Source: JBAXTE01 sp964653595
GTDB taxonomy: Bacteria; Bacteroidota; Bacteroidia; Bacteroidales; WCHB1-69
Reading direction: 5' to 3'
NCBI GenBank assembly: GCA_964653595.1
Contig: CAZZHH010000027.1
Span: 1 to 40,802, forward strand
DNA length: 40,802 nt
Shown here: positions 1-9,396 of the stretch, in pieces
Position numbering within the stretch: the first letter of the stretch is position 1
Layout of the letters: each line of letters opens with the position of its first letter
Notes under the pieces: model-generated
Databases searched by the model: none
Told to the model about the DNA's origin: nothing
Seen by the model: the letters and a program-made list of their open reading frames with translations, nothing else
Position numbers and translations under genes: made by a program

Positions 1-2
1 TG

Positions 3-33
3 CAAAATTACAACTTTATTTTTAATAACCAAA
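3..33 (-). promoter_or_regulatory. Leftward Bacteroidota-type promoter at window edge
   Basis: Read on the minus strand, a TTTG (30-33) is followed by 19 bases and then TAATTTTG (3-10). This matches the Bacteroidota -33/-7 consensus TTTG-N19-21-TAnnTTTG. It would start transcription just outside the window, so the gene it serves is not visible. Confidence 0.55.
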
Positions 34-109
34 TAAAATTTTATTTTTTTTTGATATTTTTTTGTCGCTATCACTCTAAGAACTTATCCAAACTTATCGT
101 TTGGGAGTG

Positions 110-140
110 CAAAATTACACCTTTATTTTAATTAAACAAA
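110..140 (-). promoter_or_regulatory. Second leftward promoter, tandem copy
   Basis: TTTG at 137-140, a 19-base spacer and TAATTTTG at 110-117 on the minus strand repeat the promoter at 3-33. About 20 bases around the -7 box are shared by both. Two promoters 107 bp apart point the same way, towards a gene left of the window. Confidence 0.55.
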
Positions 141-213
141 CATTTTGTAATAAAAAAAAAATGAATTTAATATTTCTGTTTGATTATCAGTATATTAATT
201 TTCACCGATTTTT

Positions 214-1044
214 CTATTCTACAAGAAACGGATTGCTTAGCAACTCGTATAAATTATTCTCTTTTTTATTGGGTGAATCAAAAACTACTCGAAATATTCC
301 CTTTCGATCTAAAGAAAAACCCATGATATACCTTTTTATAACAAATTTCTCATGACCACACTTTAATCCCCAGGTATTTCGAAAATCTGTCCAATCCCCT
401 TGAATCCACTGTTGAACTCTGTATAACGTTGCAGGGGTTCCACAGCCATATAATTGAACTAATTCGTTGGAATCACTGGATTCAATATAGACTAAAATTC
501 TTCTGTTAATAGGATAACTTAATAAGTCGGTTTGAATTTTTGCTCTTTTTTTTAATAAATCCAAAGAGAAATTTTCTTTATTGATGTATTTTGCAACTTT
601 CACAGATTTCAACTCTGAAAACTGCATCTCGGTTTGTTTGGGTTGAATGTTTATTCCCAAGAAGGCAATCAATGGGTGTCGACTTAAGGTGTCTGGGAAC
701 TGATCTATTAAGATTGTTTTCCTTTCTTGTTTATAATATATTACAATTTCTATCGCCCTTAAATTGGCGGGAGCATAAAACTGATAACACCGTTCTAAGG
801 TTACATCCGGTTGATATCCCCATCCAAGATTTTGTTTTTTGACACTTTTCCACTTCTTGGTCCTGAATTCTAAATACTTTACACTAAAATCATCGGTTGA
901 TTCAATAGAAACTCCTTTTTGAGAGTTGGATAGTGTAAAACACCAGAGTGAATTTTTATCTTTTGAGAATGCAGATAAAAGAATTAGCATTGTGATTATC
1001 AAGGCTAATCCTTTCTTTGCATCTAAAAAAAGAGAATTACCCAT
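214..1044 (-). CDS. Small exported hypothetical protein coupled to the M14 peptidase
   Basis: This 276-residue protein is not recognised. A hydrophobic segment at about residues 11-27, after two lysines, looks like a signal peptide or N-terminal anchor, so the protein is probably exported. The rest is a mixed polar sequence with few cysteines and no catalytic motif that I can name. Its ATG overlaps the stop of the upstream carboxypeptidase gene as TAATG, which implies translational coupling and co-expression. No T9SS sorting domain is visible at its C-terminus. It may be a partner of the peptidase or an unrelated envelope protein carried in the same operon. The gene call is well supported; the function is unknown. 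Confidence 0.75.
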   Translation of the reverse strand: MGNSLFLDAKKGLALIITMLILLSAFSKDKNSLWCFTLSNSQKGVSIESTDDFSVKYLEFRTKKWKSVKKQNLGWGYQPDVTLERCYQFYAPANLRAIEIVIYYKQERKTILIDQFPDTLSRHPLIAFLGINIQPKQTEMQFSELKSVKVAKYINKENFSLDLLKKRAKIQTDLLSYPINRRILVYIESSDSNELVQLYGCGTPATLYRVQQWIQGDWTDFRNTWGLKCGHEKFVIKRYIMGFSLDRKGIFRVVFDSPNKKENNLYELLSNPFLVE

Positions 1045-3941
1045 TAAATTTTAATTATCTTGATTGGCTTTTCAGAAGTAGATAGTCGTAAATAATATAC
1101 TCCTTCCTTTATATCACCAAAAGGCAGATCGATATTATTTAACCCTGGTTGTACGAAAAACTCTCCTTGTTGAACTAATTTGCCAACATTATTATATATA
1201 TCAAACTTAGTTTTCCCCCCTTTTTTGCTATCCAAATGAATGGTGATTTTATCTTTAACTGGGGTTGGATATACTTCCACAAAATCGAGGTCTTTATAAC
1301 CGTCTATTCCACCATCTAGTATAACTACGTTGTGGGTGATAGAATCTACTCCACAGTTGCTATAAGCTTTTAATTTTACTGTATACTGACCAGTTTGAGA
1401 ATATAGATGAATAGGATTCTGATCGGTAGAAGTAGTGCCATCTCCGAAATTCCATAACCAAGAGGTTGAATTGGACGATGTATTAGTAAAACTATAGGTA
1501 AAAAAGTCTGTTTGAGTGGCAATAAAGGTTGCTGTAGGAGCAGTTCCAGGAATAATACTTGCAGTTACAGGCACTCTTCCACTCACACAACCCACCTCTT
1601 GCACATGCCAATCGTAGAAGAAATAATATACACTAGATGGATTGGTAGACGCATTGCTACCGGTAATTCGCACCAAATCACCTATGATATATGGATAATA
1701 AGCAGTTGTATTGTTGCGGTACAAATTGGGGGCGGTATTGGCCGTCAACTTATACCCGGTTCCCTGAGGCACATCAAAATTAAGATAAACCCGGGTTTGT
1801 CCGGTTGCCAAGGTGATAGTCTTTTGCTGAATAACTGTGCCTACGGAATTATACAATTTAAATGTACGGGAAGCGGAACTGTTTGCGTTCACCAAAACCG
1901 ACTGAAGTTTAAACGGTTTCATGGCATCGAAATAGAGACCATATTCGGAATTATTGTTATAGAAACCACCACCCGTGCTAACACGGGATTCTCCGCCGGT
2001 AAGGCTATCTGCAACTTCCCAATTTTCGACATAATAGGTCTGCGTGGAGGTGATGGATGGCGTAGTATAGGAATTTCCAGTGGCAAGTAAGGTTCCACCG
2101 GTCAGTTGATCGTACCAACGAATCGTACCCGAAGCGGTGGCGGTTAAGGTCACCGGACCGGATCCACAATTTGAACCGTTGGTGACGGATGGGGCAGTTG
2201 GGTTTTGAATTGTGATGTAATTGGTTTTAATCGTTGTATCATGGCCACAGGCATTGGAAGTTATCAATCGGACTGTGTAGGTTCCACCCGAAGAATATGT
2301 ATGGGTGGGAGAAGCGAGCGAGGATGTGGTTCCATCGCCAAAATTCCAATTCCAGGTATTTCCGGTTGCCGCACTATCTGTTGTATTTGTAAAGGAGACT
2401 GTAGCCTGGCAGGTCAGTGTATCGGCTGAAACAAACTTAGCTTCCACCCCGGGTACCAACTGAACATCCTGACGAATCGTTTGCTTGTCGGTAACGGTGA
2501 TGGAATAGGTTTTAGGCTGATAACAAGGCGCCGAGTAGGTCACACTATAGGTTCCCCCTTTAATCGGTCGATGATAATTTCCGATTGGCATCGAGGTAAA
2601 GACATCGGTACTGTCGGCATCGTGGCTGTTGACAAAAACACGCGCCTTGATCGGCAACCCAGTGTTTGCATCGGTAACGACTCCTCTGATTCCATAAAGC
2701 GTCTGTTCCATGTATTGCAACAAGGATTTATAACTATAATTCCAATAGGCATTCAAATTTTCCGTCCCCAATGTTTTATCAGTGGAAACTTCGATGGTCA
2801 ACTCTCGGCAATGCCGGAAATAACCCATATAATCCTGGCGTCCTCCGGTAACGGAATACCAATCCGCACCTTCGGTAACCCCAGGGTAAGCTCCGGTATA
2901 AGCCTGTTCGGTCATATAACCATTGTTTGAAGCCGCCGATTTGCAAGTATCCACATATTCCTTGCAGAGATTGATCCACCAATCGGCATCTGGATGAGGA
3001 CGTTCTATTGTGGTATAATAATCCCAAGGATAATTTGCGAGCTCGGCACCCCCATGGAAATTGGCTCCCATTACAAAATTATGAGCGGTAGCAAAGTTCA
3101 TGAACGCTTGTGTCTCAGGTTGTGTGGAGTTACCATCGGGATTGTTTCCATTCCATGGATCGGGATAATTTCTATTTAAATCGACATTGTTGTTATTAAC
3201 TCGAGTAGATGTAGGACTACTTCCTATGGTATTGTTGCTTGTACGATAAGTGCCATCGGGATTGGCAAAGGGACAAATGTAGATTTCCATGTTATCTAAT
3301 AAATTGGTAACTCTAGGCACAGTTCCATAATTTGATAAGAGATAACTTGTTAGTCGCAACAACAAGATAGCACCAGTAGTTTCATCGCCATGCATGGTAC
3401 CTGAGTATAAAAACTCAGGCTCATCTTCGTGAACATTCACGTTTTTGGATATCTTTGCAACTAAAATTTTTCTCCCTCCAGGAGTGTTGGCTAAGATGGT
3501 ATCAATTTTACACAAGGTTGGATAGCTGGTTTGAAACTGCTGCATCATCTGCAAATATACGGAGTATGTGGGATAACGGTCCCAAGCTGACATTTCGCTA
3601 ACTGTGGTAGCCATAGTAAACGCTTTGGTAGCAGGATTTGGATCTTTTATCTCGAAAGAGACCCCTTCGTTGAGCATGTTTTGAAGTCCACCATTGTTTA
3701 AATAAGCCAAGACTTGGTAATTGTTTTCAGAGATTTGCTTCACTTTGTCTACTGAATATTTGCGACTAAAATAATTCACCCTCTCTTTGCTATCGACACT
3801 GAATTTTATCTGTACTTCACAATTTTGGTTCGACACTAAACTGCTAATTTCAGAAGAAGTAGGAATATGATACGTTTGTGAGAAAACCTTTACCAAACTC
3901 ATCATGCATAAAACTGTTACTAATAAAAGTCCCTTTTTCAT
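1044..3941 (-). CDS. Secreted M14 zinc carboxypeptidase with PKD domains and T9SS C-terminal signal
   Basis: This is a large exported metallocarboxypeptidase of 965 residues. A signal peptide covers about residues 1-21. The M14 domain (about 115-415) shows the zinc ligands H184 and E187 in HGDE and H296 in NFHGG. It also has the substrate-binding DLNRNYP (254-260) and the catalytic glutamate E384 in LTIEVS. A carboxypeptidase regulatory-like β-sandwich (about 417-498) follows, then a PKD domain (499-578), an Ig-like segment (580-640), an unassigned β-rich region (641-795) and a second PKD domain (800-875). The C-terminal 80 residues have the type A T9SS sorting layout, with VYPTPVKDKITI, then NVGKLV, ending in KIIKI. 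T9SS cargo is exported through the outer membrane and often linked to a surface polysaccharide. An AGGGGA stretch lies just upstream of the ATG. The gene follows dapA by 105 bp. Confidence 0.95.
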   Translation of the reverse strand: MKKGLLLVTVLCMMSLVKVFSQTYHIPTSSEISSLVSNQNCEVQIKFSVDSKERVNYFSRKYSVDKVKQISENNYQVLAYLNNGGLQNMLNEGVSFEIKDPNPATKAFTMATTVSEMSAWDRYPTYSVYLQMMQQFQTSYPTLCKIDTILANTPGGRKILVAKISKNVNVHEDEPEFLYSGTMHGDETTGAILLLRLTSYLLSNYGTVPRVTNLLDNMEIYICPFANPDGTYRTSNNTIGSSPTSTRVNNNNVDLNRNYPDPWNGNNPDGNSTQPETQAFMNFATAHNFVMGANFHGGAELANYPWDYYTTIERPHPDADWWINLCKEYVDTCKSAASNNGYMTEQAYTGAYPGVTEGADWYSVTGGRQDYMGYFRHCRELTIEVSTDKTLGTENLNAYWNYSYKSLLQYMEQTLYGIRGVVTDANTGLPIKARVFVNSHDADSTDVFTSMPIGNYHRPIKGGTYSVTYSAPCYQPKTYSITVTDKQTIRQDVQLVPGVEAKFVSADTLTCQATVSFTNTTDSAATGNTWNWNFGDGTTSSLASPTHTYSSGGTYTVRLITSNACGHDTTIKTNYITIQNPTAPSVTNGSNCGSGPVTLTATASGTIRWYDQLTGGTLLATGNSYTTPSITSTQTYYVENWEVADSLTGGESRVSTGGGFYNNNSEYGLYFDAMKPFKLQSVLVNANSSASRTFKLYNSVGTVIQQKTITLATGQTRVYLNFDVPQGTGYKLTANTAPNLYRNNTTAYYPYIIGDLVRITGSNASTNPSSVYYFFYDWHVQEVGCVSGRVPVTASIIPGTAPTATFIATQTDFFTYSFTNTSSNSTSWLWNFGDGTTSTDQNPIHLYSQTGQYTVKLKAYSNCGVDSITHNVVILDGGIDGYKDLDFVEVYPTPVKDKITIHLDSKKGGKTKFDIYNNVGKLVQQGEFFVQPGLNNIDLPFGDIKEGVYYLRLSTSEKPIKIIKI

Positions 3942-4046
3942 TGTTATCCCCTATTTATTATTTAAATTCACTTTATAAAACCCTTCTAAATCCATTTTTG
4001 AAAACATCCAAGTATCCATTGTATTCAAACCTCTCTCAATCAATAC

Positions 4047-4949
4047 TTACTTCGTTTTGGAGAAGGCTGCTACCATGTTAGAAATCTGCAGATGAACTTC
4101 GTTGTTTACGGGCACTAATGGTAAACGAACTACGTTTTGAATTCTATTTTGTTCACTCATAATAGCTTTAACACCAGATGGAGAACCATCTTTGAAACAA
4201 ATTTGGATAAATTCCAACAACTGATAATGGAGTGTACGTGCTTGTGCAAACTTATCTTCTAAGCAAAAATTAACCATTTGCACTAGTTCTTTGGAAAAAG
4301 CATTTCCAACAACAGAAATCACACCATCTGCCCCTGCAGCAACTAGCGATAAGGTGATGGCGTCGTCGCCTGAAATTACCAAAAAGTCATTGGGCTTGTG
4401 AAGAATTATCTTCATAATCTGATTCTCTATCCCAGATGCCTCTTTTATGCCTATAATGTTAGAAAAATCGTTGGCAAGTCGTAAGGTAGTCTCCGGTTTC
4501 ATGTTTACCGCAGTACGAGCAGGAACATTGTACAAAATTATAGGCAGTGGCGACGCTTCAGAGATCATTTTAAAGTGCTCATATAGCCCATCCTGTTGCG
4601 GACGAGTATAATATGGAGTTACCGACAAGATAGCATCTATCCCAGTGAAATCGAAATTTTTAATGGTGTGGACTATCTCTTGGGTGTTGTTTCCACCAAT
4701 ACCGACAACCAAAGGAATTCGATTGTTGTTTTGGGATATAATAATGTTGGTAACTATTCGGCGCTCCTCGGCGCTTAAAGTAGCTGCCTCACTAGTGGTA
4801 CCTAAGGCTACCAGATAGTCAACGCCATCGTTAATCAGTTTTTCAACTAAAGTTCTTAAGGTTTTTTCATCTATTTCAAAATTTTGAGTAAACGGGGTAA
4901 TTAGTGCTACTCCCGTACCTCTTAATTTTTGTTGTAATCTATTTGCCAT
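4047..4949 (-). CDS. dapA: 4-hydroxy-tetrahydrodipicolinate synthase
   Basis: DapA condenses pyruvate with aspartate semialdehyde, the first committed step to diaminopimelate and lysine, in the cytoplasm. The 300-residue length is normal for this TIM-barrel family. Visible active-site residues are the T51-T52 pair in GTTSE, the proton-relay tyrosines Y114 (TPYY) and Y140 (YNVPART), R145, and the Schiff-base lysine K169 in GIKEASG. The more usual GTTGE motif reads GTTSE here, a tolerated variant. The start overlaps the end of the upstream DUF6913 gene by 11 bp, a common Bacteroidota arrangement, so the two are probably one transcript. No separate promoter is visible. Confidence 0.97.
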   Translation of the reverse strand: MANRLQQKLRGTGVALITPFTQNFEIDEKTLRTLVEKLINDGVDYLVALGTTSEAATLSAEERRIVTNIIISQNNNRIPLVVGIGGNNTQEIVHTIKNFDFTGIDAILSVTPYYTRPQQDGLYEHFKMISEASPLPIILYNVPARTAVNMKPETTLRLANDFSNIIGIKEASGIENQIMKIILHKPNDFLVISGDDAITLSLVAAGADGVISVVGNAFSKELVQMVNFCLEDKFAQARTLHYQLLEFIQICFKDGSPSGVKAIMSEQNRIQNVVRLPLVPVNNEVHLQISNMVAAFSKTK

Positions 4950-5487
4950 CTAATTTTTTCGTATAATCGTTAATAAAGTATATTAAATCACTTACTGCAT
5001 GTTCTTGCTCTGTCTCAATCATCAAATCTAAGTAATTATTTTTGCTCGGAAGTGCCCTTCCAATCTTGAACTTAGATTTAGAAGCAGCAGTAAAATAGGT
5101 CAACGGAAATACATCCTCCAACGTCAAATCCAATAAAATATCGAAGGGTTCGTCGACAAACTCCTGGACAAAATTGGCCATCGGCTTACCAAACCAATTG
5201 GTATCCTTGTTGCAAAAAAAATCGTATTTCAACTGAGGAAGACAGAAATAAGGCACATATTTATTGTTATGATAACCCACTATTCGTAGTGTTTTTCCCT
5301 CGGATAAAAGAAGATTTACAAATTTGCTTAACCAAATATAAGTACTCTCATCGCCAATTTGGTATAAAATTCCTACATATTTTGAATTTTCTAAAGAGCA
5401 AAATTTTATCTCTCTTTGCGTTGTCTGAAATACAGTTTTCAAACTTCTTTTTCGATAGTATTTTTTTAATTGTTCTATCACTGGCAT
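4939..5487 (-). CDS. DUF6913-type conserved protein upstream of dapA
   Basis: This is a conserved Bacteroidota protein of 182 residues with no assigned biochemical role. I recognise it from its overall pattern (a basic N-terminus, then VGILYQIGDE, KTLRIVGYHN, and a PFDILLDLT stretch) and from its position directly before dapA. There is no signal peptide or membrane segment, so it is probably cytoplasmic. I chose the ATG at 5487 because the -7 box at 5507-5514 places the transcript start near 5500, just inside the longer TTG-started frame that begins at 5502. It overlaps dapA by 11 bp. A link to lysine or cell-wall precursor synthesis is suggested only by the neighbour. Confidence 0.8.
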   Translation of the reverse strand: MPVIEQLKKYYRKRSLKTVFQTTQREIKFCSLENSKYVGILYQIGDESTYIWLSKFVNLLLSEGKTLRIVGYHNNKYVPYFCLPQLKYDFFCNKDTNWFGKPMANFVQEFVDEPFDILLDLTLEDVFPLTYFTAASKSKFKIGRALPSKNNYLDLMIETEQEHAVSDLIYFINDYTKKLDGK

Positions 5488-5506
5488 TGTTTTCAATTTC
5501 AATTAA

Positions 5507-5537
5507 CAAATGTAAATAATAATATTGAAACTGCAAT
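5507..5537 (-). promoter_or_regulatory. Promoter of the DUF6913-dapA operon
   Basis: On the minus strand TACATTTG (5507-5514) is preceded after 19 bases by ATTG (5534-5537), one base off the TTTG -33 consensus. It lies in the divergent spacer opposite ribBA and decides the start of the DUF6913 gene. Confidence 0.6.
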
Positions 5538-5615
5538 AAAAAAAATGAATACTCACACATTTTATTACTAATTCCATTAAGTTGATTGAATGGGGTATTA
5601 TTCCATTTTTTTATG

Positions 5616-5623
5616 TAAGTTTG
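5616..5623 (+). promoter_or_regulatory. -7 promoter element of ribBA
   Basis: TAAGTTTG matches TAnnTTTG and lies 22 bases before the ribBA ATG. This gives a leader of about 15 bases. That is far too short for an FMN riboswitch, so riboswitch control is not supported. A clear -33 TTTG is not seen. Confidence 0.55.
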
Positions 5624-5645
5624 CAAAAAAATAATATTACATCAA

Positions 5646-6860
5646 ATGGAAGTTAAAATAAACACCATTGAAGAAGCAATTCAAGACCTTAAACTAGGCA
5701 AACTTATCATTGTAGTAGACGATGAAGATCGTGAAAATGAAGGGGATTTCATCACCACTGCCGACAACGTTACTCCTGAAATTATTAATTTTATGTCGAA
5801 ACACGGTAGAGGTCTAATTTGTGCTCCTATTACCGAAGAAATTGCAGACAAATTGAAACTGAGTCTTATGGTGGAAAATAACACCGTGTTGCACCAAACT
5901 CCATTTACCGTTTCGGTAGATTTAATTGGCGATAGTTGTACTACCGGAATTTCTGCTTTTGATAGAGCCAAAACCGTAAAAGCTCTCATCAACCCAAATA
6001 CTAAACCCGAAGAACTAGGCAGACCGGGACATATTTTCCCACTCAGGGCTAAAAATGGTGGCGTGTTGAGAAGAACTGGACATACAGAGGCTACCGTAGA
6101 TTTAGCGAAACTTGCAGGAATGAACCCTGCTGGGGTTTTGGTAGAAATCATGAACGACGACGGCACCATGGCCAGATTGCCTGAGCTTATGACCATTGCC
6201 AAAAAATTTGACCTCAAAATTATCACCATCAAGGATTTAATTGAGTACAGACAACGTACTGAAAAACTTGTTGTCCGCGAACAAAGCGTCAACTTACCCA
6301 CCGAATGGGGAAACTTTGAATTGATAGCTTATCGACAATTGGACAACAATTTAGTCCATTTAGCACTTAAAAAAGGAGATTGGGAACCTAACGAACCTAT
6401 TTTAAGCAGAGTTCACTCATCGTGTGTTACGGGAGACATCTTCGGATCGAGTAAATGCGACTGTGGACCTCAACTACATAAGGCCATGGAGATGATAGAA
6501 AATGAAAAAAAAGGACTTATTCTATACATGAACCAAGAAGGCAGAGGAATTGGACTTATCAATAAATTGAAAGCATATCACCTTCAGGAACTTGGAAGAG
6601 ATACCGTAGAGGCAAATATTGAACTCGGTTTTAAACCCGATGAACGCGATTATGGCATTGGTGCTCAAATACTTTACGACCTTAATGCTACTAACATTAG
6701 ACTGATTACCAACAACAACACAAAAAGAGTGGGTTTGGCAGGATATGGTATTTCTATTCATGAATTGGTACCTCTTATTATAGATCCAAACCCTCATAAT
6801 ATCAACTATCTGAAAACAAAAGAGAAAAAAATGGGGCACAATCTTCATTTTAACCTTTAA
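5646..6860 (+). CDS. ribBA: Bifunctional DHBP synthase / GTP cyclohydrolase II
   Basis: RibBA supplies both precursors of riboflavin: 3,4-dihydroxy-2-butanone 4-phosphate from ribulose 5-phosphate, and diaminohydroxyribosylaminopyrimidine phosphate from GTP. The RibB half (about 1-203) has the acidic metal-binding DDEDRENEGDF (25-35), TTGISAFDR (99-107) and RTGHTEAT (143-150). The RibA half (about 208-375) has zinc-binding cysteines C260, C271 and C273 in HSSCVTGDIFGSSKCDCG, then NQEGRGIGL (296-304) and DERDYGIGAQIL (332-343). All key residues of both domains are present and the 404-residue length is usual, so both activities are expected. It is divergent from the dapA operon and stands alone. 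Confidence 0.97.
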   Translation: MEVKINTIEEAIQDLKLGKLIIVVDDEDRENEGDFITTADNVTPEIINFMSKHGRGLICAPITEEIADKLKLSLMVENNTVLHQTPFTVSVDLIGDSCTTGISAFDRAKTVKALINPNTKPEELGRPGHIFPLRAKNGGVLRRTGHTEATVDLAKLAGMNPAGVLVEIMNDDGTMARLPELMTIAKKFDLKIITIKDLIEYRQRTEKLVVREQSVNLPTEWGNFELIAYRQLDNNLVHLALKKGDWEPNEPILSRVHSSCVTGDIFGSSKCDCGPQLHKAMEMIENEKKGLILYMNQEGRGIGLINKLKAYHLQELGRDTVEANIELGFKPDERDYGIGAQILYDLNATNIRLITNNNTKRVGLAGYGISIHELVPLIIDPNPHNINYLKTKEKKMGHNLHFNL

Positions 6861-7006
6861 CCCAAATTAATCAATCGGAGATTTATCTGGGATAGCGGGA
6901 TCAGCACATTGGCTATCTCCGCTATCTCACTTTTGACTTTCGATCCCAAAAAATAAAAAATCTATGATTTTTTTTTATTGTTCGAGGATGTTTTTAACCC
7001 TCGTTT
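6861..7006. other. Repeat-rich spacer after ribBA
   Basis: No gene is seen. The spacer carries the phrase GCACATTGGCTATCTC, which recurs near 19315. It also has a decayed left half of the double-hairpin repeat at about 6944-6990 (AAAAATCTATGATTTTT, then TTCGAGGATG). Its TTTTTAACCCTCGTTT string matches, inverted, the insertion inside the double hairpin at 35902-36006. Confidence 0.5.
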
Positions 7007-7095
7007 CCCGAAAAAACAGATTCACTATAAACGAATCATCTTTTTTCGAGGATCCTCGAATTTTAATCTAAATCGCAGATTTTTTAAAATTCGGG
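7007..7095. repeat. Double-hairpin repeat, copy 1
   Basis: The block runs from CCCG to CGGG and folds as two hairpins joined by AGGATCCT. The first has outer stem CGAAAAAA/TTTTTTCG around GATTC/GAATC. The second has outer stem CGAATTTT/AAAATTCG around AATCT/AGATT. It lies in the spacer 72 bp beyond the DUF234 gene's stop codon. The inner stems differ in sequence from the other copies but still pair. Confidence 0.75.
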
Positions 7096-7167
7096 ATGCG
7101 GGGCACGAATTATTGAAATCCGTCAATTTACGGATTTATTTTTCGGCACTTTATAGACTCAATTGCA

Positions 7168-8478
7168 TCACACATCATCAATCGACAACCCTTTGTATTG
7201 AATGTCATGATCCGAGAAATTCTTGACAATATTATGCGATTTTTCCTTCAACCTATCTATATCCACCTTGCCTTTATTCCTTTTCACTTCCACAATCAAC
7301 AACTTTTTCTCCCGTTCATTCAGTGCAACAATATCTATTTCATTGCTATTCCCTTTTTCCCAATAAGAGCCAATATCCGAAAATTCTTTACTCTCCATCA
7401 ACTGAGCGGTAAAATATTTTTCCAACACCAACCCGCTGTACATTTTATAATCCCGTTCCACAATCTCTTTAACATATTCAAAATTACCAATCTCAATTGC
7501 GCTAGAGTATTTATAGATAAACCGAAACCAAAAATTAAGAAAATTATCCTCAATTCTATATCTCATGCTTTTTGAGCCCTGCTTGGCGAATATCGGCCGT
7601 ACTTTCCTAATCAGATTAAAATCATTCTCCAATCGATCCAAATAACCGCCCACTGTTGTGCCTAAAATCGATTCTATCTCGCTTCGCGATGTTCGCGATG
7701 AAGCGATCAAAGAGAGTATCGAGAAATATATCCCATACTCCCGCCCAAACTCTTCAATCAAGACATTTCTGCCTTCATCCATAAAGAATGACTCTTCCCG
7801 AAAAATCTCATCCAGTATCTTCTTTCGCGTGAAAGCACGCTTCCTGACCAATATTTCAACATATTTGGCCACTCCACCAGTAAATAAATAAAAAGCCAAC
7901 AAATCCTCTTGAGTATAATGGGGATAATGCTCGGCAATGATCTCTTTGATGGTGAGCAAATCGAATGGCTTAACCGTAATCTTTTCTGTAAAACGGGCAA
8001 ATAAAGGCTCTTTCGAGTTCTCAAATATTTTTTTCATCATCGAATAAATGGAACCACATAAAATTAAATTCAACTTGCTCCTATCCTTATTGCTATCCCA
8101 AATATTCTGAATGTCGCTATAAACCGATGAATTTATGTTGTAAAACTCCTGAAACTCATCAATAATCAAGGTAAAAGCCCTGCCCGCAGACAACTCCATT
8201 AAATATGCAAACAAGGTCTTAAACGACCTTATCTCCCCATAAATCGTTAGATTGAGCGATCGTTCAATTTCCTTCACAAATTCCTCACATAGCAACCTTT
8301 CACTTTTTCGGGCTATAAACAAATAAACCTTGGTTTCCCCCTCAAAACACCTTTTAATAAGTGAAGTTTTCCCAATCCTTCTCCTTCCAACCAAAATGGT
8401 CATCTGGGCATTCGCTAATGAATTTTCTTTAATATCACGAAGAATCTTCATCTCTTTATTTCGATTATAAAACCTCAT
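7168..8478 (-). CDS. AAA ATPase with DUF234 (archaeal-ATPase type)
   Basis: This 436-residue P-loop ATPase belongs to the ATPase/DUF234 type common in archaea and Bacteroidota; its cellular role is not established. Walker A is GRRRIGKT (31-38) and Walker B is LIIDEF (104-109). A sensor-like LILCGS follows. The C-terminal third contains E380-x-D382-IV and, 15 residues later, VEVKRNK (396-402). That is the D/E-x-K spacing of PD-(D/E)XK nuclease folds, so a nucleic-acid-related activity is plausible but unproven. I use the ATG at 8478 rather than an upstream TTG. A -7 box lies at 8551-8558. It stands alone, flanked by repeats, with two other ATPases downstream in the island. Confidence 0.85.
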   Translation of the reverse strand: MRFYNRNKEMKILRDIKENSLANAQMTILVGRRRIGKTSLIKRCFEGETKVYLFIARKSERLLCEEFVKEIERSLNLTIYGEIRSFKTLFAYLMELSAGRAFTLIIDEFQEFYNINSSVYSDIQNIWDSNKDRSKLNLILCGSIYSMMKKIFENSKEPLFARFTEKITVKPFDLLTIKEIIAEHYPHYTQEDLLAFYLFTGGVAKYVEILVRKRAFTRKKILDEIFREESFFMDEGRNVLIEEFGREYGIYFSILSLIASSRTSRSEIESILGTTVGGYLDRLENDFNLIRKVRPIFAKQGSKSMRYRIEDNFLNFWFRFIYKYSSAIEIGNFEYVKEIVERDYKMYSGLVLEKYFTAQLMESKEFSDIGSYWEKGNSNEIDIVALNEREKKLLIVEVKRNKGKVDIDRLKEKSHNIVKNFSDHDIQYKGLSIDDV

Positions 8479-8550
8479 TTTCAACTGATTAATTCATTTT
8501 AAACATTTCCGTAACCACCATTACTGTAACACACAGTACTATTCGCGCAG

Positions 8551-8558
8551 CAAATATA
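8551..8558 (-). promoter_or_regulatory. -7 promoter element of the DUF234 ATPase gene
   Basis: TATATTTG on the minus strand fits TAnnTTTG and would start transcription near 8544, leaving a leader of about 65 bases. No TTTG is seen at the expected -33 distance. Confidence 0.45.
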
Positions 8559-9396
8559 CAACATTATTCTCCCCTATACCACTTTTATTCCTCTTTTTTT
8601 TCATCATTAAAAAGTTAAAAAAACACACACTAAGAAGATTTAGACCCCTTAACTCTCCTTAATTCCTTAATGGTTCAAATTTCTCTCTCTTAACTCTCCT
8701 TAATGCCAGTTCGGATGACTCACTGTATACTTAATGGTTCAATTTTGAGATTTCCTTATGTGATTCTTACGTGCCTTATGTCGTTCATTTTATTCTTTAT
8801 TCTTTCCATTTTTTTAAACACAAAGTTCACATAGTTTAAATACAGCACATAGTTCAAATAGGTTTTTATTCCGCTATCTCACTTTTGACTTTCGATCCCA
8901 AAAAATAAAAAATCTATAATTTTTTTTTATTGTTGTCCGATAAAAAGATATAACTCAAGTTTCGCAACTTAACTATAAGACTGAATATTAACAACTTATA
9001 ATAATTACAAAAACACAAGCATCTTGTCATAGTGATTGTTACAACAGAAAGTTATGAAATTAAATTATAAAGTCTTTGTGGCTCTTAGTGCTTCTTAGTG
9101 TTACTTTGTTCATTTTTGTCTTATAATTAAGATGTATTTACGCACTCACTTCGTTCGGGTGTGTCACAGCGAAAACTTAATAGCAGTTACACAAAAAGCA
9201 CAAAGAAGACACAACTGAGCCCCGCCATACGGGATAATCACGATAAATATCGTGACCGCGAACTCATGAGTTCATAATAATAATAAAGAACAATACGAAT
9301 AAAACACACAAAGAAATAAATACAGACACCTAAATATCAATATGTTAAATAACCATTTCCTAACTTGTGAAACTTAAATCACTTTATACTAAGATG
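8559..9396. other. Gene-free repeat-rich spacer
   Basis: I see no convincing gene here. The stretch is built from short recurring phrases: TTAACTCTCCTTAAT twice near 8650-8710, CTTAATGGTTCAA twice, and a second decayed double-hairpin half at about 8896-8937. Parts of the same phrases recur near 6930 and 19000-19560, which suggests accumulated repeat remnants rather than decayed unique genes. Confidence 0.5.

Noticed and set aside
101..355. Rightward 84-codon frame at the left edge
   Set aside because: It overlaps leftward promoters and the end of the exported-protein gene, is very rich in Phe, Tyr and Asn from AT-rich DNA, and has no promoter.
1512..3179. Several open frames opposite and within the M14 gene
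   Set aside because: They are shadows caused by the G+C-rich core. The leftward frame has full domain and motif support.
5503..5645. FMN riboswitch upstream of ribBA
   Set aside because: The promoter leaves a leader of about 15 bases and no RFN-like conserved boxes are present.
5681..6301. 206-codon leftward frame inside ribBA
   Set aside because: It is antisense to a fully conserved enzyme; its Ser/Leu-rich translation matches nothing.
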